The notes: a model not told the origin generated them from the sequence alone. Shown: positions 8,162 to 16,999, counted from the first letter of the stretch. The stretch: 64,000 nt of DNA from Marinimicrobium koreense (GCF_003762925.1 NZ_RJUK01000001.1:434001-498000); one strand, 5' to 3'. Numbers and translations: made by a program.

Positions 8162-10860
8162 AGTTGACCCGTCTGCGTCTCGACCAACTCAAACAGTTCC
8201 GCCAGCCCCTGGAGATTCGCGATCTCACCGACGGCATCAACCTGTTTGTCGGCCCCAACGAGTCTGGCAAAAGTACCCTGGTGCGCGCCATCCGAGCCGC
8301 CTTTTTCGAGCGCTACAAATCCAGCAGCGTGGACGACCTTCAGCCCTGGGGCGACACGTCGGCCACCCCGGAAATCGAGCTGGAATTCGACTGGCAGGGC
8401 GAGCACTGGACGCTCAACAAACGCTTCCTCGGCAAAAAACGCTGCGACCTCAAAGTCGGCAGCCAGCACTTCAGCGGCGAAGAGGCGGAAGAAAAACTGG
8501 CCGAAATGCTCGGCTATCAATTCCCCGGGCGCGGTGCCAGCAAAGCCGAACACTGGGGCATCCCCGGTCTCCTGTGGGTGGAGCAGGGCGCTGTGCAGGA
8601 CATTCAGGGCCCGGTCAGTCACGCCGGGGAACACCTGCAATCGGCTCTGGGCCAAAGCCTGGGCGAAGTCGCCAGCAGCGGCGGCGACGAGCTGATCGCC
8701 CGCGTCGAAAAAGAACGCGCTGAACTGCTGACCACCACCGGCAAGGAAACCAAAGACTACAAAAAAGTACTGGAAGACTACCGACACAGCCGGGAACGCC
8801 TGGACGCTCTGAACCAGTCCGTCGAACAGTATCGCCAACAGGTGGATCAACTCGGCGTATTGATCGAACAAAAACAGACCATTGATGCCGCCCGCCCCTG
8901 GGAAGAGCAGCGTCGCAAAGCCGACACCGCAAAAACCCAACTGAACGAAGTCCAACGCTGGCAGAGCGAACAACGACAGGACCAGCAGGCACTGGACAAC
9001 TGCCGCCAAAGCCAGGCGGTGTATCGCCAGCAACTCAAAGACTTTGAAAACCAGCAGCACCAACTGACCCAGCGCGCCGAGGACAAAGCCAAAGCCGAAG
9101 CCCAGTTGCAGGAATGCCGCGACCGTCGGCCACAATTGGAAAAACGCCGTGCCGACGCAGAAAAAGCCTACGAGCAGGCCCGGAGCCGGCGCGAGCAGGC
9201 TCGCCACCAGGCGGAACGCACCCGGCTGCAACAACAGATAGACGAACTGGCCGACCGCCAAAGCCAACAAGCGGACGCGCTCAAGCAGGCCACCGAACTG
9301 CAGGTGGCCTTGAAGAAGCTGCACGCGCAACAGCCCGACAAAGACATTGACCCGGCCGCACTGGCCCAATTGAAACGCACCGAGCAGGCGCTGTCGGAGC
9401 TGGTCATCCGCCAGAAAGCCCTCGCCACCCGCTTGAACTATGAGCTGGAACCGGAACAGTCCATCACCGTCGGTGACGAGGCCGTCACCGGCGAGGGTGA
9501 AACGCTTCTGGTGGAAGCGACAGAACTGCACATTCCGGGCATCGGTCGCTTACGCATTCAGCCCGGCGGCACCGACGTCGCCGATCTACTGCGCCAGCAG
9601 GAAGCCCTGCAATCAGAGCAGGCCAATTTACAGCGGCGTCTCGACATAGAGAGCTTCGAAGAGGGCGAGCAGCGCGCCGCCGACAGTCAGCGGCTGGCCC
9701 AAGCCATCAAGCACGAACAGGCGCGGCTGGACATCCTCGCCCCCAAAGGCGTCGACGCCTTACGCACGACCGCCGAGCAGGACGGCGCCCGCCTGGAAAC
9801 ACTGCGCGCACAGTGGGCGCAATTGCCCGAAGTGCAAGCGGACGTGACCTCGGAAGAAAACGCCGAGGCGGACCTGGAAGCGGCCCGCGCTGAACTCAAG
9901 CGAGCCGAGGACGCGCTCAACCAACACCAACAGCAACAGGGCCTGGCCGAGCAGGCCAGCGCCAACGCCCACGCCGAATGGGACAAACTCAACGCTGAAC
10001 TGCAAGCGCCGGATCGCAAAGCGCGCGAAGAGCAAGCCAATAAGGAGCTGACCGAGCTCAAAGCCCGAGAGCACCAGCTCACCACCGCCATCGATGCCCG
10101 ACAAAAGCAGATTGATGCCGCCCAGCCCGAAGTGCTTGAGCAAGACATCGAACGCTTTACAAAGTCCGCGAATGCAATGGAAACCCAGGCGCGGGAGCGG
10201 GCGCAAAACATCCGCGACCTGCAAGTCCGCCTGGAAGAGCAGGGCGCCCAGGGCTTGGAAGAAAAACGCGATGAAGAAGCGCAGATCAACCAACGCCTCG
10301 CCCAACGCCGGGATGAACTGACCCGCCGCGCCCAGGCGCTGGACCTGCTGCTCAAACTGCTCAAGGACAAACGCCAAGCTCTGACCCGCCAGTTGCAGGC
10401 GCCCCTGCAGAAACACCTGAACCACTACCTGAAGCTGCTGTTTCCCCAGGCCCACCTGAGTGTGGATGAAAACCTCATGCCCACCACCCTGACGCGCCCC
10501 CAGGGCACGGGAGAAGAGCAGGGCGACCTGCCGTCGCTAAGCTACGGCGCAAGAGAGCAAATGGGGCTGATCAGCCGCCTGGCCTACGCCGACCTGCTGC
10601 GCGAAGCTGGCAAACCCACCCTCATAATCCTGGACGACGCCCTGGTCCACAGCGACTCCCAGCGCCTGGACCAAATGAAACGCATCCTGTTCGACGCCGC
10701 CCGCCGTCACCAGGTGCTGTTGTTCTCCTGTCATCCGGAGAACTGGAGGGATCTGGGGGCTACGCCGAAGGATTTGCAGGCTTTAAAGGTTGGATACAGT
10801 GCTCCGGCTAGTGGTGACAGGGGGGCTGAACGTGGAGGAGCCGCCTCCAGCAACTGCTGA
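8158..10860 (+). CDS. YhaN-like SMC/Rad50-type ATPase
   Basis: A 900-residue ABC ATPase with Walker A GPNESGKST at residues 32-40, a very long coiled coil (about 170-790, rich in Gln, Glu, Arg and Ala) and the other head half at the C-terminus: signature SYGAREQMGLISRLAYA and Walker B LIILDDALVHSD. There is no clear CxxC zinc hook mid-coil, unlike SbcC. Translation is coupled to the nuclease gene by a 4-base overlap. The two should form an ATP-dependent exonuclease complex. The last 20 residues, after GDRGAERGG, are poorly conserved in style. Confidence 0.85.
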   Translation: MKLTRLRLDQLKQFRQPLEIRDLTDGINLFVGPNESGKSTLVRAIRAAFFERYKSSSVDDLQPWGDTSATPEIELEFDWQGEHWTLNKRFLGKKRCDLKVGSQHFSGEEAEEKLAEMLGYQFPGRGASKAEHWGIPGLLWVEQGAVQDIQGPVSHAGEHLQSALGQSLGEVASSGGDELIARVEKERAELLTTTGKETKDYKKVLEDYRHSRERLDALNQSVEQYRQQVDQLGVLIEQKQTIDAARPWEEQRRKADTAKTQLNEVQRWQSEQRQDQQALDNCRQSQAVYRQQLKDFENQQHQLTQRAEDKAKAEAQLQECRDRRPQLEKRRADAEKAYEQARSRREQARHQAERTRLQQQIDELADRQSQQADALKQATELQVALKKLHAQQPDKDIDPAALAQLKRTEQALSELVIRQKALATRLNYELEPEQSITVGDEAVTGEGETLLVEATELHIPGIGRLRIQPGGTDVADLLRQQEALQSEQANLQRRLDIESFEEGEQRAADSQRLAQAIKHEQARLDILAPKGVDALRTTAEQDGARLETLRAQWAQLPEVQADVTSEENAEADLEAARAELKRAEDALNQHQQQQGLAEQASANAHAEWDKLNAELQAPDRKAREEQANKELTELKAREHQLTTAIDARQKQIDAAQPEVLEQDIERFTKSANAMETQARERAQNIRDLQVRLEEQGAQGLEEKRDEEAQINQRLAQRRDELTRRAQALDLLLKLLKDKRQALTRQLQAPLQKHLNHYLKLLFPQAHLSVDENLMPTTLTRPQGTGEEQGDLPSLSYGAREQMGLISRLAYADLLREAGKPTLIILDDALVHSDSQRLDQMKRILFDAARRHQVLLFSCHPENWRDLGATPKDLQALKVGYSAPASGDRGAERGGAASSNC

Positions 10861-10890
10861 GCAATAGCTTCACGCAGCACAGCGGGTCGT

Positions 10891-10922
10891 GTAGGGCGGA
10901 TAAGCGAAGCGCATCCGCCGTA
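10891..10922. repeat. REP-like palindrome
   Basis: Imperfect palindrome with arms GTAGGGCGGAT and ATCCGCCGTA around the centre AAGCGAAGCGC. It lies in the 290-base gap 10861-11150, right after the ATPase gene. The remainder of this gap is A+T-richer and shows no convincing gene or terminator. Confidence 0.85.
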
Positions 10923-11150
10923 TCCCAGCTTGCCGTGCCGCCTAACATCTGTGAAAACCGAGCGTTTTCAGAAGTTGAGAATGGCAGTATCGAGTTGCGG
11001 TCTCGGGTACGGCATTCTGGGTTATTGTGCATCGCGAGCAATGGTCGCATCACCGGGGGACACATAAAGTTACATGGTCTATGGTTGATATATTCGCTAC
11101 AGCAGCTCGCGTCGCCACTTATTGATTGATCAAAAACTGTTCAAAATACT

Positions 11151-12335
11151 ATGCAAACATTACGTAATAAAAAGCACATTATTGTTCCGGTCATCATCGT
11201 AACTCTGATTATCTTGGGTTGGAGCGCAGTGTTTGACAACATGGCGAAGGAATTCACCAACAAAGGCCTGCTCCAGGCTGGCGCATTTTTCGGCACGATT
11301 CGATTTCTTAATGCCGTAGTCTCCATGTTTCAGGAGGTGGAAATCAGCTTCATTGTTACCAGCCTCTCCATTGGTCAGCTGCTGGATCCCATCAATGATC
11401 TTGTAGAGTATGTATCGGATGGTTTGAAGATCGCCATTGGCTCGTATCTTTTGCAGCGCACTATAGTAGAGATCACGTCCACGGCGCTATTTAACATCCT
11501 TTTCACCGTTGCGGGTTTTGGCTATATAGCCAGCTTCTTCCTGTTCGCGCCAGGGGTGAAGACGTTGCTTTTTAAAGTTTTTATGACGGCATTGTTTTTA
11601 CGTTTCTCTGTAGTATTGATCATGTTTGCAACGACCGCCTTCAGCGCCTCGTTTCTAGATGAGAAGATCGAAAGTGAAAAACAGAAAACCACGTCTCTTT
11701 CTGCGGAGTTGGATGATAGTCGTCGCGCGGCCGAGAACGTATCAGAGGAGTTGCTTGAACGCATTACCGTTGACATAGCACAGGTGGAAAACGAAAAGGA
11801 AGCCGTGATCGGCCAGATTCAGCCCAGGCAGGAGGCTATTAGGGAAAATCGCTACGCCCTCTCAAAGAGGGAAAGTGAGCTGAGGGCCATCAAACAGACG
11901 CTGGGTGTGATGGACTCGCTGAGAGGAAATGATGACGTTGATCGTCTTAGGCAAGAAATAAACGAGCTGGAGATCCAGAATGATCGTTTGGCTGAGGAAA
12001 TTGACGAGCTGAACCAGCGAGTCGATTTTCTCGACGAAGAGATTGAGCGCGCAGAGAGCCATCTTTACGAGGAGAGCAACGGTTTTCTTAAGATGCTCGG
12101 CGGCGGAGTGGGGGCCGCCTGGGACTATATTTCAAACCTCGCCTCCGGCCTCGTGGACTCCACAATGTCAGCCTTGGTCTTGCTGTTGTTCAAAATGCTT
12201 CTGTTGCCCATCGGTTTTCTGTATGCATTATTAAAAGGCTTCAAGGCCATTTGGGGGCTTGAACTTTCAGAAGCTGGTGGTGCCGCTGATCAAGAGCTCC
12301 GACATACCTTTGAGAAGAACAAGGTTGACCGCTGA
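11151..12335 (+). CDS. Unrecognised membrane protein with central coiled coil
   Basis: A 394-residue protein that I cannot assign to a family. An N-terminal helix (about residues 10-27) is followed by a weakly hydrophobic region (45-100) and two or three strong helices (110-165). A heptad-rich coiled coil follows (about 168-315, for example RLRQEINELEIQNDRLAEEIDELNQ split around Leu positions). A further helix lies near 345-368. Both ends of the coil are thus at the membrane. Base composition is A+T-richer than its neighbours, which hints at acquisition. It stands alone between the SbcD/YhaN-like pair and the ECF regulon region. Confidence 0.65.
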   Translation: MQTLRNKKHIIVPVIIVTLIILGWSAVFDNMAKEFTNKGLLQAGAFFGTIRFLNAVVSMFQEVEISFIVTSLSIGQLLDPINDLVEYVSDGLKIAIGSYLLQRTIVEITSTALFNILFTVAGFGYIASFFLFAPGVKTLLFKVFMTALFLRFSVVLIMFATTAFSASFLDEKIESEKQKTTSLSAELDDSRRAAENVSEELLERITVDIAQVENEKEAVIGQIQPRQEAIRENRYALSKRESELRAIKQTLGVMDSLRGNDDVDRLRQEINELEIQNDRLAEEIDELNQRVDFLDEEIERAESHLYEESNGFLKMLGGGVGAAWDYISNLASGLVDSTMSALVLLLFKMLLLPIGFLYALLKGFKAIWGLELSEAGGAADQELRHTFEKNKVDR

Positions 12336-12416
12336 AGCGGCGGAAACCCGCTTGAAACAGGTACATCAGTCCCGCTCGGCCGGTTTGATGCCCAGGCGGC
12401 CAAGTTCTCTATTTAA

Positions 12417-12441
12417 GGAATAAATTTCCCGCTGAGACGTT
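12417..12441 (+). promoter_or_regulatory. Putative ECF sigma promoter of the secreted Ala-rich gene
   Basis: GGAAT (12417-12421) and CGTT (12438-12441) are separated by 16 bases. The same two elements, 17 apart, occur in front of both the ECF sigma factor and the divergent S8 protease 3 kb downstream, so this is probably a third promoter of the same regulon. A transcript would start near 12448, about 30 bases before the ATG. Confidence 0.55.
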
Positions 12442-12442
12442 A

Positions 12443-12463
12443 ACTGATTGAAACCCAATCAGT
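12443..12463 (+). promoter_or_regulatory. Perfect inverted repeat at the 5' end of the predicted mRNA
   Basis: ACTGATTG and CAATCAGT form an 8-base perfect inverted repeat with a 5-base centre, ending directly before a strong AGGAGGT ribosome site. It overlaps the predicted start of transcription. It could be a protective 5' hairpin or a repressor operator. Confidence 0.5.
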
Positions 12464-12477
12464 AGGAGGTCTTAGTC

Positions 12478-13173
12478 ATGAAAAAATCAACACTTGTACT
12501 CGCAATCGCTTCCGTTCTGGCTCTGCCAAGTGCGGCTCAATCCATCAATGCTGACGCCGAGGCTGAAGCTCGCGTTGACGCCAACGCTCAGATGCAGACG
12601 TCCAGCGCTCGTGAAGCCAGTGAGCCAGCCGGCGAACAGGTCCAGCAGAATGGTTCGTCTGCGAATGCTCGCGGCAATGCGGGTGGTTCTGGAGCGGTGA
12701 GCCTGCAGCGCGAAAAGTCATCCACCCAGGGTGAATCCGCTGAAACGGAGACTGAGGTAGCCGACACCGGGGATTCTATTAATGACGGTTCCGAAGCCGG
12801 GCTGAGCACAGCGGCTTCCGCGCGTGATGAGGCAGAAAGCCGTGTGGAGCAGGGGCAAGGCGTTGCTGAGGCTGCCGTTCAGAGTGGCGTTGATACCGCT
12901 TCGGAAGTCCGCACCCAGACTGAGTCGCAAGCCGCTTCGGCGGTGGAGTCTGCCAGTGTTGCCGCAGCGGCTGGCGCCGATGTGGCCGCCGAAGTCAGCC
13001 AGACGGTGAGCAATGAAGTGTCCAATTCCGTGAGCGCGGCAGCGGCGACGGCGGTGGATGCGGACGTGGCCCAACAGGTGAGTGCGGCGGTGGCCGACCA
13101 GGTGGCCACTGAAGCGGCCGGGGCCGTTGAAGCCTCCGTCAATCAGGCACTCGATGCCAGTATCTCTCGCTAA
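12478..13173 (+). CDS. Secreted Ala/Ser/Val-rich protein without aromatic residues
   Basis: A 231-residue protein with a clear signal peptide (cleavage after about residue 20, PSAAQS). The mature chain is low in complexity, acidic and rich in Ala, Ser, Val, Glu and Gln, and contains no Phe, Tyr, Trp, Cys or His. The second half shows repeating A-rich heptads such as VAAEVSQTVSNEVSNSVSAA, which suggest long amphipathic helices. The ribosome site AGGAGGT is near perfect, suggesting high expression. I know no family for it. A putative ECF promoter precedes it and a strong terminator follows, so it is probably monocistronic. A surface, matrix or stress-sink role is possible but speculative. Confidence 0.75.
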   Translation: MKKSTLVLAIASVLALPSAAQSINADAEAEARVDANAQMQTSSAREASEPAGEQVQQNGSSANARGNAGGSGAVSLQREKSSTQGESAETETEVADTGDSINDGSEAGLSTAASARDEAESRVEQGQGVAEAAVQSGVDTASEVRTQTESQAASAVESASVAAAAGADVAAEVSQTVSNEVSNSVSAAAATAVDADVAQQVSAAVADQVATEAAGAVEASVNQALDASISR

Positions 13174-13190
13174 CATCCACTGTCAATTTG

Positions 13191-13225
13191 CACCGGCGGG
13201 CATCAGCCCGACCGGTGTTTTTTTT
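13191..13225 (+). terminator. Rho-independent terminator
   Basis: The arms CACCGGCGGGC and GCCCGACCGGTG pair over a tight ATCA loop and are followed by eight T residues (13218-13225). It ends the 12478 transcript 18 bases after its stop codon. Only 13 bases separate it from the beta-barrel gene start, so read-through may also feed that gene. Confidence 0.92.
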
Positions 13226-13238
13226 CGGAGTCATTCCC

Positions 13239-14228
13239 ATGAATACACTACCCCGAATCGCACTAACTTTTTTCGCCGCTTTGTCCAGCGTAGCCGCCTT
13301 TGCTCAGGGCGATGGGACGTCGGATAAAAAGGCTGATTTCAATGTGAAACTGCAGGCCGGCAGTGCCTATGATTCGACGCTGTCGGTTGCGTCGCTGGAC
13401 CAGACATCCAACCAGGGCGACTGGGCGAATGTGTTTTACGGCCGGGTCGCTGGTGAGCTTTATCCGACCGAGCGTATTACCCTGAAAGGCAGCTACAGCC
13501 TGTCCTCGCGCCGATATCACGAGGTCAGCGAATTCGACCAGGACCTGGGTATCGCATCGCTGGATGCCGCCATTGACCTGGCGGGCATCACCTGGGGCCT
13601 GAGCCGCCATATCGCGGACGCCAAGCTCGCGTCCGAGCCCTTGCTGGATCTGACCAAGGACAGCTTTTATGCCGCCAAACTTTTTAGCTCGGGTGTTTAT
13701 GTTCGCGGTGCCTACACCGAGAGCGAAAAGCGGTTCGAGAACAACCGCGATCGCAATGCCGATGGTGAGGAGCTGGCCGGCGATGTGTATTACTTTTTCA
13801 ATGATGCACGCACTTTCTGGTCATTGGGCGTTAGCCGCCAAGAGGAAGAGGCTTACTCGCCGGCGTTCGACAATACCGCGCTTAAACTGCGGGCCCGTTA
13901 TTCCCACACCGGTTCGATCGCCGGTCAGGAAAGCAGGATTCAGTTGGGCTGGCGCTACCAGGATCGGGACTACGGCAACGAGCAGTCGCTGCCAGTCACC
14001 GACAATGAAACCGGAGAAGGGCTGCCCGGAACCGGTGACCCCATGTCGCCAACCGGCACGGGCACCCGGCACGACCGCAGTCATGTGGTCGAAGCAATCT
14101 GGACACTCAGTTTTCTGGAGTGGCTGGCGCTGGAAACCAAAGTCGAGCACGGTAACTACCGTTCGAACTTTGATGCGGCGGACTACCGGGAAACCGGCGT
14201 ATCGGCGCTGCTAAGTGTGGAGTTCTGA
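13239..14228 (+). CDS. Predicted outer-membrane beta-barrel protein
   Basis: A 329-residue protein with a signal peptide ending near residue 21 (AAFAQG) and alternating strands throughout, such as VKLQAGSAYDSTLSV, RITLKGSYSLSSRRYHEV and ESRIQLGWRYQDRDYG. It ends VSALLSVEF with a C-terminal Phe, the classical outer-membrane barrel signature. About 14-16 strands are plausible. No family name is certain. The ATG at 13239 follows CGGAG at proper spacing; an upstream in-frame start would lose the signal peptide. It ends 6 bases from the convergent S8 protease gene. Its place in the ECF-controlled cluster suggests an envelope-linked role. Confidence 0.75.
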   Translation: MNTLPRIALTFFAALSSVAAFAQGDGTSDKKADFNVKLQAGSAYDSTLSVASLDQTSNQGDWANVFYGRVAGELYPTERITLKGSYSLSSRRYHEVSEFDQDLGIASLDAAIDLAGITWGLSRHIADAKLASEPLLDLTKDSFYAAKLFSSGVYVRGAYTESEKRFENNRDRNADGEELAGDVYYFFNDARTFWSLGVSRQEEEAYSPAFDNTALKLRARYSHTGSIAGQESRIQLGWRYQDRDYGNEQSLPVTDNETGEGLPGTGDPMSPTGTGTRHDRSHVVEAIWTLSFLEWLALETKVEHGNYRSNFDAADYRETGVSALLSVEF

Positions 14229-14234
14229 TTACTG

Positions 14235-15608
14235 TTATTGCAGCAGGCCGTGACCGAAAATCGGGTCGCGGCCAGCCTCCCCAAGATCTTTCGCTTGCCC
14301 GGCCAGATATTGCAACACGTTCTCACTTGAGGCCAGTTGCTTGGCCAAAGCACAGGCCACATGGGCGGTCACCGTCGGAGCGGCCATGGAAGTGCCGCTC
14401 TCATGACCAAACTCCCCAGTGCCCCGGGTGGTGCGTACCGACACGCCGGGGCCGGCAAAATCGATATGCTCTCCACGGTTGGCCCAGCGATACACCTGCC
14501 CGTCGGCATCTACCGCGGTACTGGCGATCACGCCACCATAGGCCGCCGGGTAAAGCGGCGGGGCTGCCGGGCCTTCATTACCCGCTGCCGCGACTACGGC
14601 GATATCGCCAGCGGTAAGGCGCTCCATTACGGTGGCGAGCACTCGGTTGTCGGGCCCCGTGAGGCTCATATTGATCACGCTTACTTCCTGCCCGATCAGC
14701 CATTCCAGACCCGACACCAGATGCATCATGGTGGCGCCCTGGGCGTATTGGTTGCGGCTGTAGAACACCGAGGCGTTATAGAGCGTCGCCCCCGGCAAGC
14801 GCGCCGGCGTCTCGTCAATGATTCCCACCATCAGCCCGGCTACCGCCGTGCCATGCCCGGTGGGCGGGCCCTTTTCGTCGGTACCCTCGGGGTCCGGTAA
14901 AAAGTTCCGTTCCACGATGCGGCTGTTGATCAGCCCCGGATGTTCGGTGGCGATGGCGGTATCGATCATGCCCACTTTCACCGGCTGTTCGCACAGAGGC
15001 TTGCGCGGTCGCACGGCGGATTCCGATGACGGGTTGGCAGTCTGGGGATTGTAGATGTGGTTGCGGTCCAGCCGTTCGGCCAGGTCGGCCGGTAAGGTGT
15101 TTTGTAGCGCGGCGTAGGAGTCCAGCCGTGCCGGCACCCGGAAGCGCACCATCTCCAACTCCAGCTTCGGTAAGCGTTTCTGCTCCAGAATCTCGACATT
15201 CAGGGGCTCCAGCAACGCCAGTTCCCCGGGGGCGAGCATCAGCAGCCATTCGTGTTGCACGGCTCGCCAGCCGTCCTCCACCTCCACGTCCATAAACAGG
15301 GTGACGCCCCGGGAGTCCAGTATCGGCACGCGGCTCGGAAGCGCATCCAGGGGTTCTGCCGGTGGGCGCAGGGTGTCTGGCAGTTGCTCCGGCAAAGCGG
15401 CCGTGAGTCGGCGCTCCAGGGCGCTGGTGACATCGGAGGGAAGGGAATCCCGGTGCACGCGCTCTACAGAATCAATGGAGCGGTCCACCCGGTCGGTCAC
15501 CGCGGAGGGCAAACCCAGTTGGGCTTGGGCGACAGTGCTGAGGCCCAGCAGGCACAGCACCAGCGCGCGCAACCGGGTCAGTCTGGCAGGTCGGGGGTTG
15601 GCTATCAT
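14235..15608 (-). CDS. S8 family (subtilisin-like) serine protease, exported
   Basis: A 457-residue protein. The signal peptide ends at AQA-Q (residue 29). A long pro-region of about 180 residues precedes the peptidase S8 domain, with Asp216 (VGMIDTAIA), His252 (GHGTAVAG) and Ser407 (SGTSMAAP). All three catalytic residues are intact, so it should be active in the periplasm or outside the cell. It is divergent from an ECF sigma/anti-sigma operon, and both share the GGAAT-N17-CGTT promoter pattern. It is therefore likely a target of that sigma factor, perhaps acting on envelope proteins. Confidence 0.9.
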   Translation of the reverse strand: MIANPRPARLTRLRALVLCLLGLSTVAQAQLGLPSAVTDRVDRSIDSVERVHRDSLPSDVTSALERRLTAALPEQLPDTLRPPAEPLDALPSRVPILDSRGVTLFMDVEVEDGWRAVQHEWLLMLAPGELALLEPLNVEILEQKRLPKLELEMVRFRVPARLDSYAALQNTLPADLAERLDRNHIYNPQTANPSSESAVRPRKPLCEQPVKVGMIDTAIATEHPGLINSRIVERNFLPDPEGTDEKGPPTGHGTAVAGLMVGIIDETPARLPGATLYNASVFYSRNQYAQGATMMHLVSGLEWLIGQEVSVINMSLTGPDNRVLATVMERLTAGDIAVVAAAGNEGPAAPPLYPAAYGGVIASTAVDADGQVYRWANRGEHIDFAGPGVSVRTTRGTGEFGHESGTSMAAPTVTAHVACALAKQLASSENVLQYLAGQAKDLGEAGRDPIFGHGLLQ

Positions 15609-15652
15609 AATCGCATATCCGGTGAAGGAGCTAGTGGGGTACCTGTTACTAT

Positions 15653-15678
15653 AACGGCCTCACCCGATAAAAAATTCC
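15653..15678 (-). promoter_or_regulatory. Putative ECF promoter of the S8 protease gene
   Basis: On the minus strand GGAAT (15674-15678) is followed after 17 bases by CGTT (15653-15656), about 45 bases before the protease start codon. The arrangement mirrors the promoter of the sigma gene on the other strand, 8 bases away. Confidence 0.6.
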
Positions 15679-15686
15679 TGGGGCCG

Positions 15687-15712
15687 GGAATAAAAAACCC
15701 CGCTGGCCCGTT
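15687..15712 (+). promoter_or_regulatory. Putative autoregulated ECF promoter
   Basis: GGAAT (15687-15691), 17 bases, CGTT (15709-15712), then the sigma-factor ATG 28 bases further on. The GGAAC/GGAAT plus CGTT type is known for several ECF groups. Position directly before the sigma gene suggests autoregulation. Confidence 0.6.
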
Positions 15713-15740
15713 AACAGGGTACAACAGAAAGGTGCTGTCT

Positions 15741-16232
15741 ATGAAAAGCGAATTGACCGAGGTATTGCCTCAGCTCAGGCGGTTTGCCTACTCGCTCACC
15801 GGGTCGATGGATGAGGCGGACGACCTGCTGCAGAGCACGGTAGAGCGGGCGCTGAACCGTACTGTACCCGAAGGAGTGGAATTGACGAAATGGCTGTTCC
15901 GGGTTTGCCGGAATTTGTGGATCGACGGTTACCGCGCCCAGAAGGTCCGCCAGGAAGCGACCTTGCAGCCGCAATTGCAGGAGCGCGAAATTGTCGACGG
16001 AGAGCGGGCCATGGCGAGCGAAGTCGAACTCGAGCAGGTCAGCCGCGCCATGGACCAGTTGCCGGACGATCAGCGATTGGTGCTGTCGTTGGTGGCCGTC
16101 CAGGGCCTGTCCTACAAGGAGGCGGCCGCCACGCTGGAAATACCCCCGGGCACCGTGATGAGCCGCCTGGCTCGCGCTCGAACTGCTCTCATAGAAAGCC
16201 TGAACTTACCTGCAGCGAGGACCAGCTCATGA
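15741..16232 (+). CDS. ECF-type RNA polymerase sigma factor
   Basis: A 163-residue protein made only of the sigma-2 region (LRRFAYSLTGSMDEADDLLQSTVERAL, then WLFRVCRNLWIDGYRA) and the sigma-4 region (DQLPDDQRLVLSLVAVQGLSYKEAAATLEIPPGTVMSRLAR, the helix-turn-helix). No additional domain is present. The ATG at 15741 aligns with region 2 and has AAAGGTG upstream. Its stop overlaps the start of the anti-sigma gene (ATGA). It probably drives its own promoter, the divergent protease and the secreted protein gene at 12478. Confidence 0.92.
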   Translation: MKSELTEVLPQLRRFAYSLTGSMDEADDLLQSTVERALNRTVPEGVELTKWLFRVCRNLWIDGYRAQKVRQEATLQPQLQEREIVDGERAMASEVELEQVSRAMDQLPDDQRLVLSLVAVQGLSYKEAAATLEIPPGTVMSRLARARTALIESLNLPAARTSS

Positions 16233-16960
16233 ACATCAACGATGAAACCCTGTCGGCCTTCCTGGACGGCGAACTGCCCCCGGCCGAAATGGAGCAGGTT
16301 CGCGCCCGGTTGGCCGAAGATCCCGCACTGGCAGACCGCCTGGCGGAGCTGAGCGCGGTGGACAAACTGGTGAGCGAGCGGGCCCACGCCATTGATGAAC
16401 GGCCATTGCCGAGTGGTATTCAACAGATGCTGGCGGAAGATGACGCCAAACCCGAGTCCGCGCAGGTGATTGCCTTTCCCCTTTGGCGCCGGGCCCGTCA
16501 GGCACTGAACGCGCAAACCGGCATTGCGGCGGCTATTGCGTTGGCGTTCGGGTTCGGACTGGCGGAGATCACCGACAACATCGGGAATCCGCAAGTCGAC
16601 GCTTTCCTGTCTGTCGCCGAGCGCCTGGAAACGCTGCCCAGCGGCACCACCGAAACTCTGCCCGACGGACGGGAAATTACCCCCCGCCTCACCTTTGTTA
16701 ATCGGGATGGGCAGCACTGCCGGCAGTACCGGGTAACCGGCGCGGGCGAACGGTCGGAGAATATCGCCTGCCGAGCTCAACAGACCGAGGCCGGCTGGGA
16801 AGAGTTGGCCAGTATTCGGCAGCGGGCGACGGAGCCCGGCAGCTATCAGACCGCCAGTGGTGGCTCATTGCTGGACAGCGCGCTCGACCAGATGATGGCC
16901 GGCGGCATCATTGAGCCGGAACAGGAAAAGCAATTGATTGAGCGAGATTGGCAGCAGTAG
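16229..16960 (+). CDS. Anti-sigma factor, membrane-anchored
   Basis: A 243-residue protein: an N-terminal helical anti-sigma domain (DETLSAFLDGELPPAEMEQVRARLAEDPALADRL, typical of RseA/RsiW-like proteins), one membrane helix around residues 97-112, and a C-terminal periplasmic domain of about 130 residues. It has no HxxxCxxC zinc motif, so it is not a ZAS-type factor. The 4-base overlap with the sigma gene fixes stoichiometric coupling. The periplasmic part contains two Cys (in DGQHCRQY and ENIACRAQ) that could form a redox-sensitive disulfide; that is inference. Confidence 0.85.
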   Translation: MNINDETLSAFLDGELPPAEMEQVRARLAEDPALADRLAELSAVDKLVSERAHAIDERPLPSGIQQMLAEDDAKPESAQVIAFPLWRRARQALNAQTGIAAAIALAFGFGLAEITDNIGNPQVDAFLSVAERLETLPSGTTETLPDGREITPRLTFVNRDGQHCRQYRVTGAGERSENIACRAQQTEAGWEELASIRQRATEPGSYQTASGGSLLDSALDQMMAGGIIEPEQEKQLIERDWQQ

Positions 16961-16999
16961 CCATCACCAGTCATTTACCAGGAAACCGGGAGGTAATGT

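Noticed and set aside
8008-9531. 507-codon minus-strand frame within the YhaN-like gene
   Set aside because: A Leu/Phe-rich shadow of Gln/Glu-rich coiled-coil codons.
12336-12354. AAGCGG/CCGCTT hairpin after the coiled-coil membrane gene as terminator
   Set aside because: The stem is short and no T run follows.
12370-12456. Short minus-strand frame ending SLNRELGRLGIKPAERD
   Set aside because: It reads like the end of a real protein, but only about 30 codons are open before a stop, and a promoter for the next gene overlaps it. A decayed gene end is possible but unsupported.
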